Of a stretch of DNA of 64,000 nt, positions 1 through 12,448 are shown piece after piece; positions within the stretch are counted from its first letter, which is position 1; every line of letters begins with the position of its first letter. Source of the stretch: Moniliophthora roreri (lineage: Eukaryota > Basidiomycota > Agaricomycetes > Agaricales > Marasmiaceae); NCBI GenBank assembly GCA_001466705.2, contig LATX02000220.1, positions 124,001 to 188,000 of the forward strand, written 5' to 3'. A program made the translations under genes and the position numbers. Under the pieces are notes generated by a model that was not told the DNA's origin, did not search any database, and was given only the letters and a program-made list of their open reading frames with translations.

Positions 1-562
1 TCTGGTAGCGCTACGTTGGGAGTACTAAGATGTTATGAGGTATCGGCAGGATCCTTTTATATCAACCTCGGTCATTAGCCGATTACAATAGTGGCGGTAA
101 AGTCATCCCTCACGGGAGCGGAGGTGACCGTCTGGGAAGTGCTTAGCACCTACAGTACCCGTACTAACCTTAGAACAGACTAAGTATATCTGTCGCTCAA
201 TCTATAAGGAGAGTTATCTTACCTTTTACATGATCATGCATTCAAAAAAGTAGTGAGAACGGAAAGTCTGTTTCTCCGAGTATGAATGCATCAACGACTG
301 CATGGAGGAGCGTAAGTGACGGAGCGGGGGACTCAGGTTCGAGTATCTTTAGCTGCGGTGTCTATTCTTTGAATATTTAGGATCTCCTGGAAGGCCGAAC
401 TCGTACTTGTCGGACCCATTTGAACTAGTACTGAGTTATACTCTGATAGGGAACCGCAAATCACGGTCACCTGATTAGATTTCTTTCAATCAGTTCCGTT
501 CCTTCCTTCCCACGGTTGGAGATCTCCAAGTTGTCTGTTGCCAGCCAGATTCATCAAGAACC
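1..562. other. Upstream non-coding stretch
   Basis: I see no convincing open reading frame or RNA gene here. The last 80 bases before the kinesin start are pyrimidine-rich (runs such as TTCCTTCCTTCCC near 500-512), which is common in fungal promoters and 5' leaders. The region probably contains the kinesin promoter, but no TATA box or named binding site can be supported. Confidence 0.4.
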
Positions 563-3500
563 ATGTCGTCGACATCGAACACCCCGGCCTCAAAGCTTGC
601 TCGGCATACACTATTTACACCGAAGAGACCTTCCTCAATAGCCTCGAATACTCCTTCATCCCAAAATCTCTTATCTTCGACTCACAAACGGTACAAGGCC
701 TCAATTTCAACTGAATCTCGTCCCAGAAACTACATCGGAAAACCGAAACCAACGCTCCCTGCGGTACCCGGAACACCTACCAAAGATAGCCCGAGTGACT
801 CCAATGGACGGCCGAGGACACCTGGAACTCCACGCTCGAAGAGCAGGCAGGGCAGAGAAAGCCCCAGTTTGATGCCGGCTATGAGTGAAATGGACGTTAG
901 CAATGTCGATCCGGAGGAGGTCTTGGTGGACTACCAGACAGTCGAGCCTGGAGATGTGTCAGGTGAAATGGACGAAGCAATGTTGAGAGCTATCCAGTTA
1001 GACCACGGAAAACAGGACAAGGTTATGGTTTCAATAAGGTATGCACCCTGTGACTCAAGTCATTGTATGTGAAGACTAATCTCAATGTGTTTAGAGTTCG
1101 CCCTACAAGCGGTCACTCTGCATGGAACTCTCCTCAAGGCTCTAATTCCATCCAGCTGGACCCAGCACATGCCCGGAATCCCAACCTCATGTCATCAAAT
1201 CCTTCATCTTTGTCTACTGCACCACCAACAACATACCATTTCGACTCCATTCTTACAGGGATCCCGAACAAACCCATTTACACCACCGTTGCACGCTCTC
1301 ACGTACATGCCGCTATGGAAGGTTTCAATGCCGTCATCTTCGCATACGGACAAACTGCCTCAGGGAAGACCTACACGTTATCGGGTGACGAGAACGAGCC
1401 TGGAATTATACCTCGTGCAATGCGCGACGTCTTCGGGTTCATCAAACGCACGCCAGACAGAGAATATCTTCTCCGATGTTCTTACTTGGAGATTTACAAC
1501 GAGACCATATACGACCTCTTGGCACCACCAATGGGCGGCTCTGGTAGCCAGGTCCAGATACAAGGGGGTACTGGAATGGAGGTCATACTGACTCCGCTGC
1601 GAGAAGAGGTTGTGACTAGTTTGAAGGGTGTAAACGAAGTTTTGAGGAGAGGTGAGAGACACAGGCGGACGGCATGCACGGATTGGAACGAGAGGAGTAG
1701 TCGGAGCCACAGCGTTTTTAGGCTAGTTATCGAGAGCCGAGAAAGAGGTTCGGGTCCAGGTCCTCTGGACGACGCAGACATGCGGGCCCCCAGTCGAAGT
1801 GGGAGAGCCACGCCTGGTAATGGCAGAGCAACCCCGGGACCCGGTAATGCAGGATCCCGTCTGCAGGCAAGAGGCGGAAAAAGTGTTCAGACATCGATCT
1901 TAGTGAGTTTCTTTGTCTTTGACCCCCCATCTGCTGCTGATGATATCTTCAGAGTTTGATTGACCTTGCCGGATCTGAGAAGGCTACCTCAGATAAAGAC
2001 CGTACCAGAGAAGGCAAGTACATCAACACAAGGTAAGAACAAATCGTCCTCGTGCAGCCACAGAGGTTAAACTTCTTTGTTGATTAGTTTATTGACGCTG
2101 GGAAGTGTCATTGGAACACTGTCCGAGAACGCTGCGAAGAACAAGAGGTAACAAACCCGGCGTTTCCTAGAATGTCTTGTGTGGATTAAACTACCATCTT
2201 CCCAGTGATTACGTCCCGTACAGGAACAGCAAGTTGACTCGGATGCTGCAGCCATCATTGGCTGGTAACGCTCGAATCAGCGTCATTTGTACAATCAACC
2301 CTGATCCTAGCGCTGTGGGTGAGACCAGCAGTACACTCGGCTTTGCCAAGCGTGTGAAGGGCGTGAAGGTACGTTTCCAGACTATGGTCCTCTCTCGTTG
2401 CTGACCCATTTGGTGCCATGTAGCTCAACGCCCAGAAGAAAGAGATTGTTGACACTGATGCCCTGATCGAAAGATACCGCAAGGAAATTGAGGACCTCAA
2501 GAAAAGACTAGCAGATAAGGAGGCAGCAAGCGAAGCTGCTCCTGTTAGGACCCGTAGGTTGTCAGCCCAAGAGGTATTTGCCTGCCGTTATGTCGACAAA
2601 GCTCCAGATTTTGATGACCTACACAGAAAATGGATGAGTCGAAAGCGATGAAGGACCTTAACGATCGGATTCAACAGCTCACGAAGCTTATCCTTACAAG
2701 TAACACCGTTGAGGAGAGTGCATCGGACTCACGACCAGCAAGTCCAGTCAAGGTGGACTTTGATCTCTCACCCTATCAGGTCGGTTTTCTACGGTTTTGT
2801 TGTGACATGGTTCTTAACCCATTCGCAGCTCCAACAAGAACTACTTTCAGCGAAACTTCAGCTCGAGACTCAGTCCAGACAGATTCTTTCCCTTGAAGCA
2901 GCACTCGAGGCACGGGCTGCCGATAAAGTGTCTGATGATTCTAAGGACAAGCTTATTTCTGAGCAGGCTGAGAAAATTAAGGAACTGGAGGGAATCATAC
3001 GCGGAGGCGACATTGGCGAGGTCGCGGAGTCGATGCGCAGAATGAGAGAGGAGGTGGAAAGGGAAGTGAGGGGTGCAGCCGAGAAGGAGTGGACGGTGAA
3101 GATTGAGGAAGAGAAGCGGAAGCGGGAAGAGGGTGAGAGATGGACTGAAGAAGTTGTCAAGCAGTTGGAGAAAGAAAAACAGGTCGGCAGCATATTCTTC
3201 CCATGTCTATTTGTCCGATTCAGTGTCTTTTTCTGCAGGTCCGCATCAAACTCGAGGATGAGCGTCGTGCTCTCACAGCGTTCGTAAGCAAGTTTGACGC
3301 ATTGGGTCTAGGAACGACACTTCCAAGCTCATCACCAGTAGTTAGCCGGAGGGGCAGTAGTATTGTTCCACCAATGCCTTCGCCTCGAGGCGCTGCTGCC
3401 GCCTTTGAGGAGCGGAAGCAGCTGCGTAGCTTGCGTGCTCGCAAGAATCATAGTTCAGATCAGGTGTTCCCCTTCCCATCCAGTGACTCGACAGATACAG

Positions 3501-3805
3501 TCGAGTCCATGACGACTGCAACCTCTTCATCGACTGTTTCGTCGACGGAAACGGATTTAGATTTGAGATCAAGTATTGGCGAGGACAACAGTCCTGTCAG
3601 GCTTGGGCTCAATGACGGACAGCTCATGCTGCCAAGCTTGTTGGAAGAGGATTGGAGCACGATAATGGACTCGGCGACTGGGATGCCAGGAGATGTCAGT
3701 TTCGAGGGAGAAATATCTATTCGAGCTAGCTCGCCAACGAAGGTGTTGAAAGGTCAAGTGAAGGAGTTTACGGGTGTGAACAAGGAGAACCTGCCTGTAT
3801 CATAA
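563..3805 (+). CDS. Kinesin-7 (CENP-E/Kip2-like) motor protein
   Basis: This is a plus-end-directed microtubule motor family member, split into nine exons: 563-1038, 1095-1902, 1953-2032, 2088-2147, 2206-2368, 2424-2573, 2627-2779, 2829-3182 and 3239-3805. The exon lengths sum to 937 codons in one frame, so the model is 936 residues. A Ser/Thr/Pro-rich N-terminal extension of about 155 residues precedes the motor. Motor motifs seen are the P-loop GQTASGKT (about residue 243), switch I NERSSRSHS (about 356) and switch II LIDLAGSE (about 430), followed by YRNSKLTRML. The motor ends in a neck and coiled-coil region (exons 6-8, rich in Glu and Lys). The C-terminal tail is Ser-rich and ends in a KEN tripeptide nine codons from the end. 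Placement in kinesin-7 rests on the motor at the N-terminal half and the FAYGQTASGKT context; kinesin-4 or -8 are less likely. NAA15 follows 214 bases downstream on the same strand. Confidence 0.9.
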
Positions 3806-4019
3806 GATCTTTCCGCGATTTTTTAGCCTATACTTTTTTCTTCTTGTTTTCTGTCGTTCTGTTTATGTACTAATTACTGCTATCCTTTACTCATACGTGT
3901 CTCATTGAATCGGTTTTCATTCGTACATCCATAAGGCGGTGGTACCCATCGCTGTGGGAGTCAATGGCCACGCGTTGTTTGTCATCGTTGTATACAACCA
4001 TTCTTGCCTCTTCGTCCTC

Positions 4020-7000
4020 ATGAATAAAATCCCTCCGAAAAGAGTCCTACCGTCCAAGGAGGCTACTTTGTTCAAGGAATTGCTAACCTTGTACGAGACC
4101 CGACAGCTGAAAAAAGGGCTCAAAACCTCCGATCAGATACTCAAGAAATTCCCTGAACATGGCGGTCGGTTTACAAAAGACCATATTGCATCCGAAGGCT
4201 GACAGACACAGTATAGAGACGCTATGCATGAAGGGCCTTATTCTTACGCATATGGGCAAGAGGGAAGAGGGTATTGATCTGGTGAAAAAGGGTGTCCGAC
4301 TCGACCTTACGTCCCACATCGTCTGGCACGTTTTCGGACTCATCCAGAAGGGAGAGAAAAACTACGAGGAGGCATTGAAATCTTATACCCAGGCACTCAA
4401 GTTCGACAAGGTGCGTTTCCAATCTTCTAAGCGACGCACGATCTACTTATGGTGTATGTTCACAGGAAAACTTGAACATTCTGCGCGACGCTGCACAGCT
4501 GCAAACCCATCTGCGGCTGTACGATGCGCTAGTGGAAACCAGACATACTCTTTTAAAGATGCGCCCGATGGTACGACAAAACTGGGTTGCACTCGCAGTC
4601 GCTTACCATCTCAGCGGAAACCTTGTCGAAGCGAAAAACGTGCTGGAGAATTATGAAAAAACGCTCAAGGTGAGCTGTTTGATTGCTCGCGGTTGGGAAT
4701 GGATGTAATTTACAAATTCCACAGAACGTCCCTGATTATGATGTCGAACACTCGGAAACTCTATTGTATCATATTCGGGTTTTGGATGACTTGGGTGAAT
4801 GGTCAGAAGCGCTCTCATTATTGGACACGAGCGCAAAGGAACGGGCAATCGTTGACAAAACAGCCATCATGGAATTTCGAGGTGTGTACCATCATCTGAT
4901 GTCGCGTGCACGACCTTAGATGCTCTCTTCACAGCACGCCTCACATCAAAACTTGGTTCCTCGGACGCTGAGCATGCCTGGCGTGTGCTCGTGGAACACA
5001 ACCCGGAATGTTACGATTATTACCACGGTTACCTCTCTAATCTTAATGTGGACTTGGAAACCCATCCCTCGCAAGCACTCTCCGTCCTTCGCGACTTCAC
5101 CAAGCAATTGCCCAAAGCTAATGCACCTCGACGCCTAGCACTCACCATCGCGCCTGCATCATGGGAAGGAGAAAACGATATACCTAACTTCCGCGACCTG
5201 GCGCGTGCCTACATCGTCTCTGGATTAACGAAAGGCATCCCGTCGCTTTTCGCTGACCTTAAGTCTCTCTATTCGGACCCTGCGAAACTCGAAATTATCC
5301 AGGATATCGTCGAAAATGTAAAAACAGAAAACACACCACCAAGCGATCCCTCATCCTCGACCTCACCATCACCGGACCAAGAACCCACGACATACCTTTG
5401 GACTTTATACTACCTTGCGCAACATTACTCCTACCTCTCACAACACGCCAAGGCACTGTTACTTCTCGATACCGCTCTATCGCACACACCCACTCTCCCA
5501 GAGCTATACTTGTTCCGTGCACGAGTGTTGAAACGAGCTGGAGACTTTGTTGGTGCAGCCAAGGCGATGCATGAAGCGAGGGCATTGGATGGTCAGGATC
5601 GGTTCTTGAATACCAAGACTGGGAAGTATCTGCTACGTGCTGATCTGAATGAGGAGGCAGAAAGAGTGCTTGGTCTTTTCACCAAAGTGAGTTGTAGTTT
5701 CAAAGTACGCAACATGACATTAATGCCTGGTCATGCCATTAGAAAGACGCACAAAGTCCAGGTGCCGATTTGGAAGACATGCAGTCATTGCTTTACCTAT
5801 CGGAAGAAGCTGATGCACGATATCGAAGCGGGAAACTGCACCTCGCGCTGAAGAAGTATGTTACCGTGCAAAAGGTGGGCGTTGAAAGCAATACGGACCC
5901 CTCTCTCTGCTAATTGTACACAGATCTTCAGCGAGTTTGAAGACGACCAGTATGACTTCCATGGCTATTCGCTACGGAAGTTCAACATCAACATCTACCT
6001 CAAGTTCGTCTTCATTAGCCCATGCAATATTGCTTTGAGACTGACTTTATTGTAGCTTATTACGATGGGAAGACCGTTTACAGTCACATCCTGCCTACAT
6101 CAAAGCAGTGACGTCTGCAAGCCGAGTAAGCTGGCTCAAGTCCTTCCTATCTCTATTCTAATTGACCACAATTTACAGATATTTGTGATGGTACACGACG
6201 ATCCCAAGCTTTCAAAACCTTCGGATGATTCGGGGAGTATGTATTAGCCTTTAGGTGGTACTGCCCGGTACTTACTATTGTTTATCTAAAGCGAAATTGT
6301 CCGATGCGGAGAAGAAGGCTAAGAAAAAGGCTAAGAAAGCTGCACAAAAGGTGCAAGAGGAGGCTAAAAAACGTACGAATCTGTAATCAACTTCTCGCTA
6401 CACTCCCATCTCAGCTCAACCCTTTCAGCCAACGCCAATGCAAACGAAGACAAGGGCATTGAACCCGGACCAGCCAAAGACGACGATCCTGATGGGCTCA
6501 AGCTCCTCGCATGCAGTGACCCCCTTGAACGGGCAGCGAAACTTCTACAGCCTTTGGTGAACTTGGGCGTGGAGGATGTCGATGTGCTATGCTGCGTCTA
6601 CGATGTTGCTATTCGACGTAGTAAGTCACATCAATGGTTCGCTCATTCGTCTCCCTTATCTTCTCTGTGCAGATAAACTACTCCAAGCCCTCAAGGTGCT
6701 ATACCATGCTCGCAAGCTCGAACCCGAGAACCCCGAAGTCCATCTTCGTATTGCGCATGCTCGCAAAACCGGTATGCGGTCACCTCTACTCCAACATTTC
6801 CTTTGAGACTAACTACTGGCCACTACGAAAGCCTCCTTGCTACCGCAATCTTCCTTATCATCGTCTCCCGGAAGTTCAATATTTATTGAGGAAATCGACA
6901 AGATATTACCTTCTGATGTGTCATTGACCAACTTCAACTCGCAATACCTTCAAAAACACTCGACTAACCCAAGAGCAGTACTCGCTGCTGCCAACGTTTT

Positions 7001-7344
7001 GAACAAGGTTCTGGAATCACCATTAGATGAAGTAGAAGGCGTCATATTTATGGCTATTGGTAGCGAAGTGAAGCTGGATATCGCCGTAAGATTCAACCAT
7101 TTGTCACTTAGTACAATCAGTAATGACTTCGCTCTCGCAGACTGCGCTCGATATCATAACGTTCCTCGAACGGTTGAAGTCGTCGCGGACAGAGGAGTTT
7201 AGGAAAGCATGTGATGAGAGGTTTGAGCTGTCGACGGCTTTCAAACCGGCAGAGGAGCGCATGAAGCTTCTGGATGAGGTTCTTGCAGTATCGAAAGGAA
7301 CTGCTAGCGGTGCACCTGATGGTGATGCAGAGGTAATCTCGTAA
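4020..7344 (+). CDS. NAA15: N-terminal acetyltransferase A auxiliary subunit (NAA15/NAT1-like)
   Basis: This is the ribosome-anchoring TPR scaffold of the NatA complex, which with the NAA10 catalytic subunit acetylates nascent proteins after methionine removal. The start at 4020 is the first methionine directly before the conserved N-terminal region (LPSKEATLFKELLTLYE). The first intron is best placed so that FPEHG joins ETLCMKGL, giving the family's FPEHGETLAMKGL-type sequence. Later exons carry successive TPR-like repeats: WHVFGLIQKGEKNYEEALKSY, then RPMVRQNWVALAVAYHLSGN, then YLWTLYYLAQHYSYL. A Lys-rich stretch (KLSDAEKKAKKKAKKAAQK) near 6297-6350 matches the basic segment before the C-terminal part of the family. 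About a dozen short introns are implied; I did not fix every junction. The stop is TAA at 7342-7344. Confidence 0.88.
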
Positions 7345-7843
7345 GGAATGTATGACGATGCGGCTCTCTGCCCAATGTACCCAACCTCACTCTCTGCATA
7401 CTTCACTACACGCCTAATCTTCTCTTCATCTCGCAATCCACTTCTCAAAATTCCTCAATAAGTTCTTCAGATCTGCTGCTTCCCCTCAGAGAACGGGACA
7501 CACTTACCCCCGCGTGCAGACACAGTTGCGATGCCAGTGGTTGGTCATGTAACTATTGTCATGGATAAGATAGTCTTGGAACCGGGTCGTGGTCGCGAAT
7601 GGAACTTATCGTGACTGCACCTCTGTATTTACTGTAATGAATTTGAGTCGCGGTCGTTGTAATTCTCGATGTAATGCCATCAGGTTCATTTGACGTTATA
7701 TGATAATCCTCCTTCCATTTATCGATCCTTGGCATGTGAAAAGGTATGAGTTGCGAGTAGTGACAACGGAAGAAAGGGGGAAGGGGTGTGGTAGGCAATA
7801 AGGTGGTGGGAATACCAGGTGCACTCATACAACAATTATCGTC
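7345..7843. other. Intergenic region between NAA15 and the broken kinase
   Basis: About 500 bases without a supported gene. The reverse strand is open for 89 codons (7559-7828), but that reading has no family features and overlaps the likely promoter of the next gene, so I treat it as chance. Confidence 0.4.
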
Positions 7844-10444
7844 ATGGACTCACCCTCCGCCTCCGCCTCATCCTCATCCTCGTCAAACCCATCTCTCAAT
7901 GAGCTCCTTGAAGACACTCTTCATACTTCCCCCGGAACATCGTTCAGCAGCGGCGACCAATCCATGTATACGATATCCGACGACAGCAATCAAAGTTCTG
8001 CAGACCTCATAAACTCCGAGGGCGAGCCAACTCATGATGTTCTCGAATCATTTATTCAATGCGACCTTGTACACGAGAAAGTTGTCGAGGTTGACTTGTT
8101 CATTCAAGAGGTATCGCATGTTTTAGAGGGCGAACTGTCCGACCGCGAAAGGACTGTGTTGCAAAATATTGTAGAATCTCAAAATTTTCAAGATCTTTTG
8201 GACGAGTACTGCACGGAAATGACGAAGGAGGTTGACCGTTATTCGTCCTTCATGGCCATCGTGAATTATACAATCGGGGAGATGGTGCAAGAGGGTATCA
8301 CTGCGAATGACTTGGATTATCTGACATGCGTGAATGAACCTATCTTCCTAAGAGGCTCTATGTCGGATAAGAAGCCGGATGTTCTCGGGGTTACATGGAT
8401 GTCGATAGTTGGGAGGCTGGAACGTCCAGGGGAGGAAGAGGGGATTGATGCAGAGGCCGTATCGCTAGCTGTTGACGAAGCAGTATTGCAGTCACCTGAA
8501 ATCCCATTCATGTGGTCCGACGTACTCTCCTTTACCGAGTTCAGCTGCGTATCTTCAAAAATCGACAGAATGCAGAAAAGTGACGAGTCGAAGCATACTT
8601 ATGTGGTAACTAGGTCAACTTTCCACCACTAGGATCAGTTATAAGTACGGATTCTGAAGTCACGGAAGGACAGTCTGATAGTTGTAGAGGTGCGCTGCCA
8701 TTCAACCTTGCTCTTTATGTCGCTGAAATATTGTATAGGTTGCGGTAACACCCGCTGTGCCAGAGAGAGCTCTAGCTCGTCCCCGGAAAAGAGTCCTGCA
8801 CTCTCTCCGAGCACATCCTCTTGTATCGGTGGAATCGGTGCACGTTACTTCTGCGCCAAGCGAGCTCGGACACATTCACTCTCAGACGATGAACTTGACC
8901 TTCCGTGCCGACCTCCTAAGCGTGGCAAACCTAAGGAGGAACAGCTCCCGCACGATGCTCTACAGTGTGCTAGCTATGCCGTCGAAATATTCAACCACGG
9001 AGGGATTCGTACTCATGTCATTGGGACATTCCTAACCGACGACTAGGTTGAACTTCTACTGTATACACGCTTCCGGAGCTGTCGCAGCAAACCGTTTTCA
9101 TTTATACACGATCCATACAGGTTTCTGGTCGTCCTCCTCGCGTATTCAAAGATGTCTCTATTACAGTGGGGTATCCTGGACATACTCCCGCCAAGGACTC
9201 TTATAGAGCCTCAAGCACCCATGATTCCGTATGTCCAAGATCGCCGGATGTTTTCGGCTCATAGCAAGAGCGGGCAATACCTCAAGATAGCTGGTATCGA
9301 GTTCGAGGTGCGACAGATCCTGGTCTTTCTTCGAGGGTTGATTGGCAAAGAAACATGGATCATCCGCATACAGAGCCTTGATGCCAACCGGAAAACTTAC
9401 ATTCTCAAGCTCTCCTGCCAGGTCTGCTCTAGGGTGCCGGAAAGGAGCTTTATTGACGCTGCAAGGGCCTATGTGGCAGGACATCCAGGTTATAATCGGG
9501 TTCTTGACCATCTATCTGTGATTCATTCACGGGAGGATATCCCCATCAATGCCATTGATTTTGCTTCTTCGTTTGGTGGCGCCGAGATTGGTGTTAAAGC
9601 CAGAGTTATGAGGGCTATTGTCTATGAAAAATTACACCCTATTTCTCGACTCACTGACCCCGAATGCGTTTTTCAACACAATGAAATGTACGAATCCGCT
9701 CATTTCTAGTCCCTGATCGTTTTCCTCAGGCCATGAGTGGATAATCAACCACCCTGGAATTCTCCACCGTGATATCAGCCTTGGTAATCTGATGCACCGA
9801 ATCAAAGACGATGGTACTATCTGTGGTGTTTTGAATGATTGACCTTTCTCAGTTTATCTGTACCGAGGACACGCCTCTCCAGGCATTATGGCACAAAGCC
9901 CTTTGTGGCTATGGATCTTCTATTGGATGGTACCGCTTCTCCTCAACCGGCACATCAGCCAATCAAACACCTTGTCAGGCATGATCTGGAACCATTTTTC
10001 TATGTCGCTTGGGTTTGATGGCGGGCGGGCGATCAGTAATGCACCGTATTCGGAGTGGGAAGAAGGCTCCTGGCTCGATGTAATATGACAAGAAACAACA
10101 ATTTTTTCGGACAAGTGATCAGGATCCACCGGTGACGCCGCAGTCAAGCCTTATCAACCAAAACGTCACGATGATGAAGATCACTGCGGGTACAATGTTA
10201 CATAGATCATCGCTTCAATAATATCCTTTCATTGGAGCCCGCTCACCACCTGCCCAACTTATTTGGAATGAGAAAGAGCCCGAAGAATGACGCTGATGCT
10301 AGTGAGAAGGATGATAAAGGTCACGAGGGTAAGCATAATAATGATGCGTGTATCGCAAGCCAAGATGAACGACAAGATTTTTCAAAGGTGGCAATGGAAT
10401 TTCCCTACAGCAAGATCGTGAGCCAAACGAAACCAAGGAAATAG
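7844..10444 (+). pseudogene. Degenerate FunK1-type protein kinase
   Basis: The predicted protein resembles the FunK1 family of fungal kinase-like proteins, which are expanded in mushrooms and mostly of unknown role. The first exon (7844-8632) has an acidic, Ser-rich N-terminus. A later segment carries CASYAVEIFNHGGIRTHVIG (to about 9040), typical of the family's central region. The catalytic loop ILHRDISLGNLM lies near 9755-9795, and the DFG equivalent is the family's NDWDLSQF. The gene looks broken. There is an in-frame TAG at 9044-9046 right after the HVIG segment. At the NDWDLS motif (about 9834-9846) two bases seem missing, and the reading frame changes again before GTKPFVAMDLL (9890 onward) and again near 10015 (GGRAISNAPYSEWEEGSW). 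Each break could be sequencing error, but four together point to decay. An unrecognised tail reads 10232-10444. Confidence 0.72.
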
Positions 10445-10496
10445 TTAGCACTGAACCCTATATCTCTATATTTGTATTGTTTGCAGGTTCCCTGAG

Positions 10497-12170
10497 CTAG
10501 TACATTGTAGCGGCTGGCCATTTTTGAGGGCCTCCAATCGCGAATGTGCGTTCTTCCCATAAATCAATAACCTGGAGCATTTCTTTACTGAAACTCCATG
10601 TTGCAATTCGATGAAACTTTCCTGACAGATGCTCCTCGATGACGATATTCTTGAGTAGTGAGACTTCTATCGGCTCACCCGGGTAGCTGCAAGTACTTCC
10701 TATAAATAAGATGTAGCCTCTTCGCGTCTCGGAGGACTCGGAAACCACGAATTCGTTTGGGAGAACCTCCCAGATTTCTCCATCTGTCGTTATTACTCGC
10801 ACGAGATCGCCTTCTCGCTTGGTAACACATTCGGGATAAGGAGTTTTCAGCCTTATCTCAAAGCGTGCTTGTCGATCGAGCACTTGACCAGTGAATCTTA
10901 CCGGAGTGGCTCTCGTGCATATTGATAGATAACCCTCGTCATCCATCTCTCCCGACGGCATGTCTCGCATCCAGCATCCAGGCTCGGATAACGGGATGCT
11001 TGTCATGTCCGGTCCTCGTTCTCCACCATATCTCCAGTTGAAGAAGTTCGATTTAGCCATGGTCCATCCAACACTCTCAACACCTTCCACGTGTGTCTGA
11101 GGTAGTTCTGGGAAGGAGGATATATACTGTGAAGGCCTGATGTCTAGAGTGGCCCCAAGCCAAGCTGGCTTTCCACCTGAGCGTAGGATCTCCTTTGCAA
11201 GTGCAATCGTTGCACCAATACGGTCGTTTTTGCCAAAGTCAAGAGGGTTCAGGGTGACGTTAAACAAATGCATGATGCTGAAAATCATGTCCACTGGACG
11301 TGATGATGTACGCAGGATGGCAGACTGCCATATCGCCGTTTCCTTCGCAATTGGGTGGTTGGCTTCGAGTGTCCACAAAAGTGACGCTACGGAAGCCGCA
11401 CGAGAAGGTCCTAGGATGTTAACCTTTAGCACAGCACCTTTCTGGGTTGCTTTATCGTCATAGTAAACACTTCCAGTAAAGTGAAAGCATGCTTTCAACA
11501 CCTCCGTGACCGGCGCGACCGCAGACTGTTCGGGTATGACCTCGGTGATTGGTACCTTCAAAGAATCCCCCGGGATCCCTGACATCAATTCATAGTCTCG
11601 CCATACAACAGATCCGTGACTCCATGCGAAAAGGACAATCGACTTCTTGGGAAGCGTGACCTCCTGGAGTGTCCAAGCGCGATTTATCCAGTCTGTTCGT
11701 TCGGTAGGGTCGACCAAGCGCGCAAGTCCACCAGGCAAGACTATGCATGCGACACAGTGCCTGTAAATGGAACTCATGTTCATGATCTGCCATGCTTTGT
11801 CCATGCGGCTAGTCTGCAGAATGCATAGACGGTCAAGCCAGAGCTTTTCCGCACCTTCGAGCATGGCCGCCATACAGCCATGATGTAGAACTTCGAGAGT
11901 AATTGGGTCACCGTACTCGGCTCCTTTTACTGAGAATGAAGAGGGTTTCGATGAGGCGTTGGGCGGATTGCCTCGCCAGATGTAGGAGATGGCAGCAAAT
12001 GGCTGGGAGAAAAGACTATCGAATTCTTCAATGCTGAGAATCTGGTCACGAGCAAATTTTTGGCAGTCGATGAGCCGATATCGCTCGTCTGAGGCGGTCT
12101 GAGTTAAGTCGACTGGGGTGCTACCTAAAGTTTCCAGCCGAATTTCAAAAATAACCTTCCCAGATCTCAT
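10497..12170 (-). CDS. HET-domain protein (heterokaryon-incompatibility family)
   Basis: A single uninterrupted frame of 557 codons. The N-terminal third carries the order of motifs that defines the HET domain: YRLIDCQKF, then FAAISYIWRG (family form YxALSYxWG), then LWLDRLCILQ with DKAWQIMNMSSIYRHCVACIV, then WINRAWTLQE. HET domains are found in fungal proteins that trigger cell death when genetically different hyphae fuse, but most members in basidiomycetes have no known role. The C-terminal 300 residues match nothing I recognise. The gene faces away from the coiled-coil gene's 3' end with about 280 bases between, and ends 52 bases from the end of the broken kinase, to which it is convergent. 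Confidence 0.85.
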   Translation of the reverse strand: MRSGKVIFEIRLETLGSTPVDLTQTASDERYRLIDCQKFARDQILSIEEFDSLFSQPFAAISYIWRGNPPNASSKPSSFSVKGAEYGDPITLEVLHHGCMAAMLEGAEKLWLDRLCILQTSRMDKAWQIMNMSSIYRHCVACIVLPGGLARLVDPTERTDWINRAWTLQEVTLPKKSIVLFAWSHGSVVWRDYELMSGIPGDSLKVPITEVIPEQSAVAPVTEVLKACFHFTGSVYYDDKATQKGAVLKVNILGPSRAASVASLLWTLEANHPIAKETAIWQSAILRTSSRPVDMIFSIMHLFNVTLNPLDFGKNDRIGATIALAKEILRSGGKPAWLGATLDIRPSQYISSFPELPQTHVEGVESVGWTMAKSNFFNWRYGGERGPDMTSIPLSEPGCWMRDMPSGEMDDEGYLSICTRATPVRFTGQVLDRQARFEIRLKTPYPECVTKREGDLVRVITTDGEIWEVLPNEFVVSESSETRRGYILFIGSTCSYPGEPIEVSLLKNIVIEEHLSGKFHRIATWSFSKEMLQVIDLWEERTFAIGGPQKWPAATMY

Positions 12171-12448
12171 TTCGGCCGATGCGCTGTAGATATTAACCGC
12201 CGTTTTAAAAGACTTGCAAACAAATGTCTTACCTTCCAGTTCGCTAAGGAGACGTGAAATTGCTTGTTACACTGCTTGGATGAAGTCGTGGTGTAATGGC
12301 AGATTTCCGCGGCAGCATGTAATATCAATCCGGAATCATTGTTAACGTTAATAGAAGGAACTCAAATAAAGCACACTACTACAAGTATAATCTTGGGGAA
12401 AGCATTATATACAGCGCATAGCAATACGATAGGAGGAATCACGCGCTT

